NCBI GenBank assembly: GCA_030625905.1 | Contig: DAOUQA010000030.1 | Span: 1 to 14,410, forward strand | Origin: Kiritimatiellales bacterium | GTDB taxonomy: Bacteria; Verrucomicrobiota; Kiritimatiellia; Kiritimatiellales; Pontiellaceae | Reading direction: 5' to 3' | DNA: 14,410 bases | In this document: positions 7,081-14,261 of the stretch, piece by piece | Numbering within the stretch: the stretch's first letter is position 1 | How the letters are laid out: each line of letters starts with the position of its first letter | Program-made: the position numbers and the translations under genes | The notes under the pieces: generated by a model | The model's database searches: none | What the model saw: the letters and a program-made list of their open reading frames with translations, nothing else | What the model was told of the DNA's origin: nothing

Positions 7081-9124
7081 ACTCGCCATCAAGGAACCCC
7101 TCCAGCTTACGGATACGGGTCGGGTGGCGCATTTTACGCAGTGCCTTGGCCTCGATCTGGCGGATACGCTCGCGGGTTACGTTAAACTTGCGTCCCACTT
7201 CCTCCAGCGTGCGCGGATAGCCATCGACCAACCCAAAGCGAAGCGTAAGCACTTCCTGCTCGCGGCTGGTCAGGGTTTCGAGGACATCGCCGATCTTTTC
7301 CTTAAGTAGGCTGAACGCGGTCATTTCGTCCGGCTTTTCCGCGGCCTTGTCTTCGATGAAGTCGCCAAAGTGCGTATCGTCGCTATCGCCGATCGGGCTT
7401 TGTAGCGAAATCGGCTGCTGGGCGATCTTCAGGATGGCGCGAACGCGCTCGACGGCCAGATCCATTTCCTCGGAAAGCTCTTCCGGAGTGGCTTCGCGGC
7501 CAAACTCCTGAAGCAGCTGCTTCTGGATTCGCATCAACTTGTTGATGGTCTCGATCATGTGCACCGGGATGCGGATCGTACGCGCTTGGTCGGCGATGGA
7601 GCGGGTGATCGCCTGGCGGATCCACCACGTGGCATAGGTACTGAACTTGTAGCCCCGGCGATACTCGAACTTCTCCACGGCCTTCATCAGGCCCATGTTG
7701 CCTTCCTGGATCAAGTCGAGGAAGGAAAGTCCGCGGTTGGTGTACTTTTTGGCGATACTGATCACAAGCCGCAGGTTGGCCTCGATCATTTCGGTCTTGG
7801 CCTTGAGCCCCTTGCGCAGCCAAATGCGCAGCTCCTTGTGCTGCAGCATGAATTCCTGATGTTCTATCTGGAGGTAGGATTCCAACTCGCGGATATTCTT
7901 ACGGGTGGCGCGCAGGTCGACTGCGGCGCTCTTGGCTCTGCTCTTCTTGAGGCGCACCACCTCTTTGAGCAGATTCTTCATCTTATAGTACTGCTTGTCG
8001 ACGGAGGGAATGATGTCCTCGATCGCCTTTTGCTTGAAGTGCAATTGCCTGAAGTATTCCGTCAAGCGCTCCTGCGCCTTCTCGAACATTTTCGAGGCCT
8101 TCTTTTCCTCAGCACTGTTTTTCTTGGCCTTCACGCCATCGTGGAAATATTTCAGCTTCAACTCGCCGTTTCGTTCGATGCCCCGGAGCACTTTCGGCAG
8201 GTCGTTGAAATAATCTTCACGGCACTCGACGTGTTTGTCGGAAACAATACGATCGAAGCGCTCCTTGCCAAGCTCCAGACGTTCAATTACCCCCAGATAG
8301 GCATCGGTTGCGCAACCCAGGCGATTGAACATGCCGGTCGTGGCAATTTCGGCCTCCTCGATACGCTTTGAAATTTCGACCTCCTGCTCGCGGGTAAGCA
8401 AGGGAACCTGGCCCATTTGCTTGAGATACATCCGGACAGGGTCGTCGAGTACGTCGCTGCGGGCGCTCTGCTTGTCGGCCTGCTCCTTTTCCATGCGTGC
8501 TTGGTATTCCTCCACATCGTCCTGTCGGATGATGTCGATTTCCATGCTCTGGAGAAGCCCGACCACTTTGTCGATGTCCTCCACCACCACCAAATCTTCC
8601 GGGAAAGCTTCGTTGATATCCTCATAGGTCAGGAATCCATGGTCGGAGGCCAGCGACAGCAGCTCCTTGATGCGATCATTGCGCTCCTCGCGATCCATCA
8701 AGGAAACCGCATTCAGCTCCTCGATCGCGGTTGATGAAGCCTTAATCTCGTCCTTCTTGCCTGCGGTCTTTTTGGGAGCCTTCTTTGCGGAAGCCTTCTT
8801 TGCGGGAGCCTTCTTTGCGGGGGCCTTCTTAGCTACCGCTTTCTGGGTGGTTTTTTTCGTAGCAGCCTTCTTGGCCGGCTTCTTTTCCACCTTTTTCCCG
8901 GGGACGGCGGCTTTCTTGGCCACCTTGATCGGCACCGCTTTCTTGACGGACTTTTTCGCAACCTTCTTGGCGGCCTTCTTCGCCACCACCTTCTTGACGG
9001 ACGCTTTTTTGGCAACCTTCTTGGCGGCTTTCTTCACCGGCGCTTTTTTTACAGGTGCTTTCTTGGAAGCCTTCTTCTTCGTGGCGGCTTTCTTCTTTGC
9101 GGCGGTTTTTTTCGCAGTACCCAT
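7079..9124 (-). CDS. rpoD: Primary RNA polymerase sigma factor with H1-like Lys/Ala tail
   Basis: This 681-residue sigma70 directs core RNA polymerase to housekeeping promoters. Residues 1 to about 124 are a highly basic tail of KKAA, KKAP and KKV units, like histone H1 and bacterial nucleoid proteins. Then come region 1.1 (about 150-200), region 1.2 (DDPVRMYLKQMGQVPLLTRE, 227-246), a long charged non-conserved domain (about 265-440), region 2 (LRLVISIAKKY to FSTYATWWIRQAITRSI, about 451-510), region 3 (about 520-600) and region 4 (LTSREQEVLTLRFGL to VTRERIRQIEAKALRKMRHP, about 618-668). I chose the ATG at 9122-9124: it has AGGAG 4 bases upstream and precedes the basic tail directly. A longer in-frame start at 9208 would cross the -10 element and add a hydrophobic stretch without family support. 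Confidence 0.95.
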   Translation of the reverse strand: MGTAKKTAAKKKAATKKKASKKAPVKKAPVKKAAKKVAKKASVKKVVAKKAAKKVAKKSVKKAVPIKVAKKAAVPGKKVEKKPAKKAATKKTTQKAVAKKAPAKKAPAKKASAKKAPKKTAGKKDEIKASSTAIEELNAVSLMDREERNDRIKELLSLASDHGFLTYEDINEAFPEDLVVVEDIDKVVGLLQSMEIDIIRQDDVEEYQARMEKEQADKQSARSDVLDDPVRMYLKQMGQVPLLTREQEVEISKRIEEAEIATTGMFNRLGCATDAYLGVIERLELGKERFDRIVSDKHVECREDYFNDLPKVLRGIERNGELKLKYFHDGVKAKKNSAEEKKASKMFEKAQERLTEYFRQLHFKQKAIEDIIPSVDKQYYKMKNLLKEVVRLKKSRAKSAAVDLRATRKNIRELESYLQIEHQEFMLQHKELRIWLRKGLKAKTEMIEANLRLVISIAKKYTNRGLSFLDLIQEGNMGLMKAVEKFEYRRGYKFSTYATWWIRQAITRSIADQARTIRIPVHMIETINKLMRIQKQLLQEFGREATPEELSEEMDLAVERVRAILKIAQQPISLQSPIGDSDDTHFGDFIEDKAAEKPDEMTAFSLLKEKIGDVLETLTSREQEVLTLRFGLVDGYPRTLEEVGRKFNVTRERIRQIEAKALRKMRHPTRIRKLEGFLDGE
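8776..8835 (-). repeat. 15-bp tandem repeat in the rpoD basic tail
   Basis: Three near-identical 15-base units (8776-8790, 8791-8805, 8806-8820; differing at one base) and a diverged fourth (8821-8835) code for KKAPA/KKASA pentapeptides. Such units are prone to slippage, so tail length may vary between strains without changing frame. Confidence 0.8.
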
Positions 9125-9158
9125 GGGGCTCCTTTTTATAAAAATACACAATTCACCC

Positions 9159-9208
9159 ATTATAGTGGGAAACCGGAGAATTAACAGCAACAGCCACCCA
9201 CCCGTCAA
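9159..9208 (-). promoter_or_regulatory. rpoD: Candidate rpoD promoters
   Basis: Two overlapping candidates are visible on the minus strand. The first is a perfect -10 TATAAT (9164 down to 9159) without a good -35 at 16-18 bases; it would give a leader of about 28 bases. The second is TTGACG (9208-9203), a 17-base spacer and GTTAAT (9185-9180). Either would place the strong AAGGAG ribosome site in the leader. Confidence 0.42.
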
Positions 9209-9229
9209 CGTAAATTGGAAAATTATTAA

Positions 9230-9370
9230 GACCGCAATCCAACGCCGGGAGCAAATGGCCTACGACATCAAGAGTTCGAGCATCGACAGAACCGTCGATA
9301 TCGCTACAGCAAGCTCAACGGAAAACCCCCGCTGCAAAGCTTGGAAGCCCGCGCAAATTTGCTGAGATAA
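9230..9370 (+). pseudogene. Probable integrase-core transposase remnant (C-terminal end)
   Basis: A plus-strand frame from 9230 to the TAA at 9368-9370 reads HQEFEHRQNRRYRYSKLNGK then PPLQSLEA, close to the end of DDE integrase-type transposases (IS481/IS3-like), where a Tyr/Asn-Arg-rich stretch leads to LNGKTPL. The frame has no start, and the segment lies between rpoD and the transketolase gene where no whole gene fits, so it is a relic. Terminal inverted repeats were not found. The match rests on a short pattern recalled from the family. Confidence 0.4.
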
Positions 9371-9380
9371 ACAGGCCTGT

Positions 9381-9409
9381 CTCTTCGAGTTCTTCGTGCC
9401 TTCGTGTTA
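9381..9409. repeat. Short CTTCGTG-type intergenic repeat
   Basis: The stretch holds TTCTTCGTG and CCTTCGTG in tandem after a diverged CTCTTCGAG. It resembles the degenerate CACGAAG repeats that I recall from intergenic DNA of planctomycetes and their relatives. It ends just after the transketolase stop (TAG, 9414-9416). No function is apparent. Confidence 0.4.
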
Positions 9410-9413
9410 TTCC

Positions 9414-11396
9414 CTACGTCAATAGCGCCTTGGCTTTTTCGTAGACGTTTTCGGTGGTGAAACCAAACTTTTCGAGTAGCACCTTGTATGGCGCGGAGGC
9501 GCCGAAGTCATCTTTGGAGATCATGACTCCCTTGCGGCCAACATAGCGCTCCCAGCCGAAGCTGGTTCCGGCCTCAACCGACATGCGCTGGTCGCAGGCA
9601 TCGGGCAGAACCGATTCCTTGTATTCTTCGGACTGCTTCTCGAACAGTTCGCGCGAAGGCATGCTGATGACGCGGACATTCTTGCCTTCTTCGCCAAGTT
9701 TCTGAGCGGCGGCCAAGGTGATTTCCACTTCGGAACCGGTAGCGATCATCAACAGGTCGGGCGTTCCTTCACCACTCTGCCAGAGGGTGTATGCACCCTT
9801 CTTAACAAGCTCGGCCGCCGGGAATACGGAGCGATCGAGGGTCGGAAGGTTCTGGCGGGTCAGGCACAGCGCAGTCGGGCCGCTCTTGTTTTCGAGCGCG
9901 GCTTTCCACGACTCGACCACCTCGTTGGCGTCGGCCGGGCGCAGCACGGTCATGTTATGGATCATGCGCAGGCCGGCAATGGTTTCGATCGGCTGATGGG
10001 TCGGGCCGTCTTCGCCCACGCAAAAGCTGTCGTGCGTGAAGACATAGATGACCGGAATGCCCATCAGCGCGGCCATGCGCGCCGTTGGGCGGACATAGTC
10101 GGCAAAGACGAGGAAGGTTCCGCCAAAGATGCGGAAGCCACCATGCAACTGCACGCCGTTCATAATTCCACCCATGCCGAGTTCGCGAACACCGAAGTGG
10201 AAGTTGCGCCCTTCCCAGACATCCTTGCCAATGTCGCCGAGTCCGGCCATGTAGGTATTGTTCGACGGGGCGAGGTCGGCCGAGCCACCCACGAGGTACG
10301 GGATTTCCTTGGCGAGGGCATTGATCACCTTGCCGGAGGAGGAACGGGTGGCCAGCGAGGAACCCGCTTCGAATTCGGGCATCTTGCCGTCGAGATCCGG
10401 GAGGTCGCCGTTCATGGCGGCTTTCCAAGCCTTGGAAAGGTCGGCGTTTGCAGCACTCCATGCATCGAAGGTGGTGTTCCATTCGGCTTCGGCTTTTTTC
10501 AGTTCACCGAGGCGAACGGCGAAGGCATCGCGCACTTCCTGCGGCACGAAGAACTTTTCTTCGGAGATGCCGAGGTTTTTCTTGGTGGCCACCACTTCCT
10601 CTTCGCCGAGTGGCGCGCCGTGGCAATCGTGCGAGCCTTCCTTGTTCGGGGAACCGAAGCCAATCTTGGTGTTGCAGATAATGACGGACGGCTTTTCGGT
10701 TTCGGCCTGCGCGGCCTCGATGGCGGCGGAAATCTCGGCGGTGTTGTGGCCGTCGATTTCCTGCACGTGCCAGTCGTAGGCGTCCATGCGCTTGGCTACA
10801 TCGTCGGTATAGGTGATGTGGGTGTCGCCCTCGATGGAGATAAAGTTCTGGTCGTAGAAGACCACCAGCTTACCGAGGCCGTGGTTGCCCGCCAATGAGA
10901 AGATCTCGTGGGAGATGCCTTCCTCAAACTCGCCTTCTGAGGCCAACACATAGGTATAGTGGTCGACGATCTTTTGCACGTCGGTATTGTAGCGCACTTG
11001 GAGCATTTTCTCGGCGATGGCCATGCCGACGGCATTGGCGCAACCTTGGCCGAGCGGCCCAGTGGTGGTTTCCACGCCGATCGTGTGCCCGAATTCCGGA
11101 TGGCCGGCGGTCTTGCTGCCCCACTGACGGAAGCTTTTGAGCTCTTCCATCGGCAGGTCGTAGCCCGCGAGGTTGAGCAGGCTGTAGATCAGCATCGAAC
11201 CGTGTCCGCAGGAGAGGATGAAGCGGTCGCGGTCGGCCCAGTTCGGGTTTTCGGGATTGTGCTTGAGGTACTGACCCCAAAGCACGGCGGCAACATCGGC
11301 CATGCCCATCGGCATGCCGGGGTGGCCGGAGTTGGCGGCCTGTACGCCGTCCATCGAGAGTCCGCGAATTGTGTTTGCTACAAGTTTCATATCCAT
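9414..11396 (-). CDS. tkt: Transketolase
   Basis: This full-length enzyme (660 residues; E. coli 663) moves two-carbon ketol units between ketose and aldose phosphates with thiamine diphosphate and a divalent metal. Visible: GHPGMPMG (25-31), GHGSML with the conserved His (64-69), TTGPLGQG (111-118), FYDQN with the metal-binding Asn (180-184), GFGSPNKEGSHDCHGAPLG (247-264), catalytic Glu405 in FGVRELGMGG, and GEDGPTHQP (461-469). Odd: the GDG that starts the cofactor motif reads S153-E154-G155, so the metal-binding Asp is replaced by Glu and the first Gly by Ser. All other motifs are intact. The ATG at 11394-11396 has AAGGA 9 bases upstream; the ATG two codons later is too far from it. The gene follows the sugar kinase by 26 bases and is probably cotranscribed, linking the sugar pathway to pentose phosphates. 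Confidence 0.95.
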   Translation of the reverse strand: MDMKLVANTIRGLSMDGVQAANSGHPGMPMGMADVAAVLWGQYLKHNPENPNWADRDRFILSCGHGSMLIYSLLNLAGYDLPMEELKSFRQWGSKTAGHPEFGHTIGVETTTGPLGQGCANAVGMAIAEKMLQVRYNTDVQKIVDHYTYVLASEGEFEEGISHEIFSLAGNHGLGKLVVFYDQNFISIEGDTHITYTDDVAKRMDAYDWHVQEIDGHNTAEISAAIEAAQAETEKPSVIICNTKIGFGSPNKEGSHDCHGAPLGEEEVVATKKNLGISEEKFFVPQEVRDAFAVRLGELKKAEAEWNTTFDAWSAANADLSKAWKAAMNGDLPDLDGKMPEFEAGSSLATRSSSGKVINALAKEIPYLVGGSADLAPSNNTYMAGLGDIGKDVWEGRNFHFGVRELGMGGIMNGVQLHGGFRIFGGTFLVFADYVRPTARMAALMGIPVIYVFTHDSFCVGEDGPTHQPIETIAGLRMIHNMTVLRPADANEVVESWKAALENKSGPTALCLTRQNLPTLDRSVFPAAELVKKGAYTLWQSGEGTPDLLMIATGSEVEITLAAAQKLGEEGKNVRVISMPSRELFEKQSEEYKESVLPDACDQRMSVEAGTSFGWERYVGRKGVMISKDDFGASAPYKVLLEKFGFTTENVYEKAKALLT

Positions 11397-11422
11397 GGTG
11401 TTTATTCCTTTTTTTCGTTAAT

Positions 11423-12880
11423 TCAACCGGCGCGACAAATTTCGCGCCATTTCTTCAAAGCGGATTTCCAAGCCTCGGAATCTTCGGGCATGAATTCGCG
11501 GGTCTCTTCCGCAAAGGAGTTGCGGATGATTTCGCGGCCCTCTTCCAAGGATTGGATGTCGCCCATCGCCAGCATTTGCATGATCAGGTTTCCGGTGGCG
11601 GTGGCCTCGATAGGGCCGGTAACGACCCTGCGGCCGGTGGCGTTGGCGGCAAGCTGGTCGAGTAGCGTGTCCTTGCACCCGCCGCCGACAATGCGGAGGG
11701 TGTTGAGCGTGCGACCGGAAAGCTTTTCCAGCGTGTCGTAAGTGTGGGCATAGAGCAATGCCAGCCCTTCGTAAGCGGCACGCAGGATCTGCGCGTGCGT
11801 TTCCGGGCGCGCCTGCCCCGTGCGCCCGCAGTATTCCTGAATGCGCACGGCCATGTCGCCCGGCGCAAGAAACACGTCGTCGCTGGGATCGACAAAGAAC
11901 TCGAAGGGCTGCGCTTCCAGCGCCATGTGCTCCATAGCATGCCACGAATAGCCGTAGTCCTGTTCATTCCAAACGCGGCGCAGTTCCTGGATAATCCAGA
12001 GGCCGGAAAGATTTTTGAGGAAGCGGATGGTATCGCACACGCCCACCTCGTTGGTAAAGTTGGCCGCCAACACATCGTCATTGATGATTGGCTCCGGCAA
12101 CTCGGTTCCGAGTAGCGACCAGGTGCCGGAGCTCAGGAACGCGCAATGCTCCCCTTCGACCACCGGCACGGCGGCGAAGGCGCTGGCGGTATCGTGGCTT
12201 CCGACCGCGACAACGGGCAGGCCATCGGTATCGCCGACCACGGTTCCGGGATCGACCAGCTCCGCGAACAGGTCGGTGCGTATCCCCAGTTTTTCAAGCA
12301 GGTCGTAGGCCCAGTCCTTGGTGGTGGGATTGTAGAATTGCGAGGTGCTTGCAAACGAGCGCTCGGCCACCATTTTTCCGGTGAGCCAATAGTTGAGAAG
12401 ATCGGGAACAAACAGCATTTTGGAGGCGGCCTTGTACTGGAACGAATCCTCCAGCGAAAGGGACATCAGCTGGTAGAGCGTGTTGAGCTCCATGAACTGG
12501 AGGCCGGTGTGGGCGAAAACCTCTGCTTTCGGAACGCGCTCAAACACCTGCCCGAACATGCCCTCGGTGCGGCCGTCGCGGTAGTGGACCGGATTGCGCA
12601 GCAACTTTCCATCGGCATCGAACAACCCAAAGTCAACGCCCCAGGTGTCGATGCCCATGGAGACGAGCCCGTCGCCATATTCCTTTTTCGCGTGGGCAAT
12701 GCCTTCCTTGATATTGCGGAAGAGGTGGACGAAATCCCAGAGGAGTGTCCCACGCACTTCGGTTGGGCCGTTCCAGAAACGGTTCATCTCCTTGAGCGAC
12801 AGCTTGCCGTTGTCCAGTGTTCCCACAATCGTGCGTCCACTCGACGCGCCCAGATCCACGGCCAGATAATGCTTCTTCAT
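11423..12880 (-). CDS. rhaB: Rhamnulokinase-family (FGGY) ketose 1-kinase
   Basis: RhaB phosphorylates L-rhamnulose at O1 with ATP. The 485-residue protein (E. coli 489) shows the N-terminal phosphate loop VDLGASSGR (8-16), the rhamnulokinase-type IDTWGVDFGL (78-87), HYRDGRT (99-105), the catalytic base Asp230 in GSHDTASAF, SSGTWSLLGTE (250-260) and FLKNLSGLWIIQE (287-299), then a GGGCKD nucleotide-binding loop near the C-terminus. I took the ATG at 12878-12880 because MKKHYLAVDLG matches the family start. It lies 1 base after the dehydrogenase TAG, and GGGG sits 8 bases upstream. An ATG at 12896-12898 would overlap the dehydrogenase gene. No RhaA isomerase or RhaD aldolase is in view. The neighbours are sorbose/sorbitol-phosphate-like dehydrogenases, so the true substrate may be another ketose. 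The translation is coupled to the gene upstream. Confidence 0.9.
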   Translation of the reverse strand: MKKHYLAVDLGASSGRTIVGTLDNGKLSLKEMNRFWNGPTEVRGTLLWDFVHLFRNIKEGIAHAKKEYGDGLVSMGIDTWGVDFGLFDADGKLLRNPVHYRDGRTEGMFGQVFERVPKAEVFAHTGLQFMELNTLYQLMSLSLEDSFQYKAASKMLFVPDLLNYWLTGKMVAERSFASTSQFYNPTTKDWAYDLLEKLGIRTDLFAELVDPGTVVGDTDGLPVVAVGSHDTASAFAAVPVVEGEHCAFLSSGTWSLLGTELPEPIINDDVLAANFTNEVGVCDTIRFLKNLSGLWIIQELRRVWNEQDYGYSWHAMEHMALEAQPFEFFVDPSDDVFLAPGDMAVRIQEYCGRTGQARPETHAQILRAAYEGLALLYAHTYDTLEKLSGRTLNTLRIVGGGCKDTLLDQLAANATGRRVVTGPIEATATGNLIMQMLAMGDIQSLEEGREIIRNSFAEETREFMPEDSEAWKSALKKWREICRAG

Positions 12881-12881
12881 C

Positions 12882-14153
12882 CTAAATCCCCGGTGCATTG
12901 GCCAGCAGGTATTGCTCCGCTTCCGGGCTCCAGAGCCCGTTGTGCTTCTCGACGAGTCCGGCCAGCCCCTGGTAGAGATCGCCGTCCATGCCTTTCAGAT
13001 CATCCAGCGCAACGAGCGGCATGCTGACGCTATTGTAGACCAGCTTCTTTCCACCCGGAATATTCGGGAGGTTCAGCGTAGTTTCAATCACGGCATCGAG
13101 ACCGCCAACGTGCGTGATCATGGTGGACGGGTTCAACTTTCCGGCCTCCATCATTTTGAGCGACTCCAGCATATCGTCCGTGTTTCCGCCGCTGGTACCG
13201 ACCACATGCGTTGCCGCATAGTGGACGTTGTAGAAGTTGAACGAGGCCGAAAACTCGGGATTGGTCGGCCCTGCGAAAAAGTTGAGGCAGCCATCGAATC
13301 CGAGAATCTTGTCGGCCTGCTCCAAAACGGGAGCCACTGGGGCATAGACAAACACATCGTCGAAACCGGCGTTGTTCGGCGTGAGCAACTTGAGGTAGTC
13401 CACGCCCTTGCCCTCATCGGCGGTGTTGACGTAGATAAGTTCCACGCCGTTGGCCTTGGCTTCCTCAACCGTGTAGATCGAAGCGGCACGTTCAAGCCGA
13501 GCGTTGTCGATATCCGTCACGACCAGTAGACCCGGCTTGCGGTCGCAGTGGATCGCATAGTCGATCGCACCCAAGCCCATCGGGCCAACACCCGCAAGCA
13601 GCGCCATTGCGCCGCCTTCGACAATGCCCATTTTGTGGACATAGCTTCCCGGCGTGGTGTGGTAGTTGGCGTGGAAACCGCCGACAATGCACGACACCGG
13701 CTCGGCCAGCGAGCCGTGGTAGTAGGCCTCGCCGCTGAAGGACAGTAGACAATTGTTCGTCATCACCTCTTCCGGGATAACGACATACTGCGCGTCGCCA
13801 CCAATGTTCTGGTACGAGTAACCGGGCGCGGAAAGAACCCCGACCGGGCCGTTTTCATCCACCAGCGCGGGCTGGATCGAAAACCGCTCCCCCGCCTGGA
13901 AGTCGGCGGCCCACTTGGAACCCACCTCGATAATTTCGCCACAGAACTCGTGACCGATAATGATCGGATTTTCCGCGATATCATCCGGGACGCGCTTGTG
14001 TTTCGGCCCCTGTGTCGCCGCTTTGTAGGATGACATGCAAATGCTATCCGAAACGATTTTCGCCAGGATTTCCGTTTCCTTAATTGCCGGAAGCTCGAAT
14101 TCTTCCAGTCGCAAATCACTCTCTCCGTATAAACGCACTGCTTTGGTTTTCAT
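12882..14153 (-). CDS. Zinc-dependent MDR dehydrogenase, L-sorbose-1-phosphate reductase-like (SorE-like)
   Basis: This 423-residue medium-chain dehydrogenase resembles proteins usually annotated as L-sorbose-1-phosphate reductase, which interconvert a ketose 1-phosphate and a hexitol 6-phosphate with NAD(P)H. Candidate catalytic zinc ligands are Cys39 (SICMSS), His68-Glu69 (GHEFCGE) and Glu151 (LAEP). The coenzyme fold has GVGPMG (188-193) and the acidic VVTDID (211-216), which favours NAD. The four-cysteine structural zinc lobe of classical alcohol dehydrogenases is missing. Further marks are GKK near the C-terminus and FNFYNVHY before GTSGGNTDDM. The ATG at 14151-14153 has a GGAGGG site 4 bases upstream, itself within a small hairpin. 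The gene is followed after 1 base by the kinase and preceded by a short-chain dehydrogenase. The substrate is inferred, not shown. Confidence 0.84.
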   Translation of the reverse strand: MKTKAVRLYGESDLRLEEFELPAIKETEILAKIVSDSICMSSYKAATQGPKHKRVPDDIAENPIIIGHEFCGEIIEVGSKWAADFQAGERFSIQPALVDENGPVGVLSAPGYSYQNIGGDAQYVVIPEEVMTNNCLLSFSGEAYYHGSLAEPVSCIVGGFHANYHTTPGSYVHKMGIVEGGAMALLAGVGPMGLGAIDYAIHCDRKPGLLVVTDIDNARLERAASIYTVEEAKANGVELIYVNTADEGKGVDYLKLLTPNNAGFDDVFVYAPVAPVLEQADKILGFDGCLNFFAGPTNPEFSASFNFYNVHYAATHVVGTSGGNTDDMLESLKMMEAGKLNPSTMITHVGGLDAVIETTLNLPNIPGGKKLVYNSVSMPLVALDDLKGMDGDLYQGLAGLVEKHNGLWSPEAEQYLLANAPGI

Positions 14154-14154
14154 A

Positions 14155-14169
14155 AAACCCTCCGGGTTT
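14155..14169 (-). promoter_or_regulatory. Hairpin over the ribosome site of the SorE-like gene
   Basis: In the mRNA, AAACCC and GGGTTT (6 pairs) enclose GGA, so the GGAGGG ribosome site lies partly in the loop and partly in the 3' arm, just before the ATG. Folding could limit translation. The stem is short and may have arisen by chance. Confidence 0.35.
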
Positions 14170-14256
14170 AGTTATCGATTAATCGTTATTGGTTATTCGT
14201 TGGCGGCTACGGGCATTTGGCTTTTCCTAATAACCAATAACCAGTAACCGATAACT
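14170..14256. repeat. Long imperfect palindrome, GGTTATT type
   Basis: The left arm (14170-14199) matches the reverse complement of the right arm (14227-14256) at 26 of 30 positions, around a loop of 27 bases. The arms contain the direct repeats TTATTGG and GGTTATT. The element fills nearly the whole spacer between the short-chain dehydrogenase stop and the SorE-like start, ending 16 bases before that ATG. Families of this kind (GGTTATTGGTTATT) are recalled from PVC-superphylum intergenic DNA, unchecked here. Confidence 0.75.
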
Positions 14257-14261
14257 CCATT

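Noticed and set aside
9125..9208. 28-residue N-terminal extension of RpoD with a hydrophobic stretch
   Set aside because: It would run through the TATAAT element, while the ATG at 9122-9124 has a strong ribosome site and starts the basic tail directly.
8667..9365. Phe/Ala-rich plus-strand frame that looks like a membrane protein
   Set aside because: Hydrophobicity arises only because it is the complement of the Lys/Ala codons of the rpoD tail.
12881..12898. Upstream ATG for the RhaB-family kinase
   Set aside because: It overlaps the dehydrogenase 3' end, and the family N-terminus begins at MKKHYLAVDLG.
14155..14169. AAACCC/GGGTTT hairpin with T-run read as an intrinsic terminator of the SDR gene
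   Set aside because: It lies about 95 bases after the SDR stop and contains the next gene's ribosome site, so readthrough in an operon is likelier.
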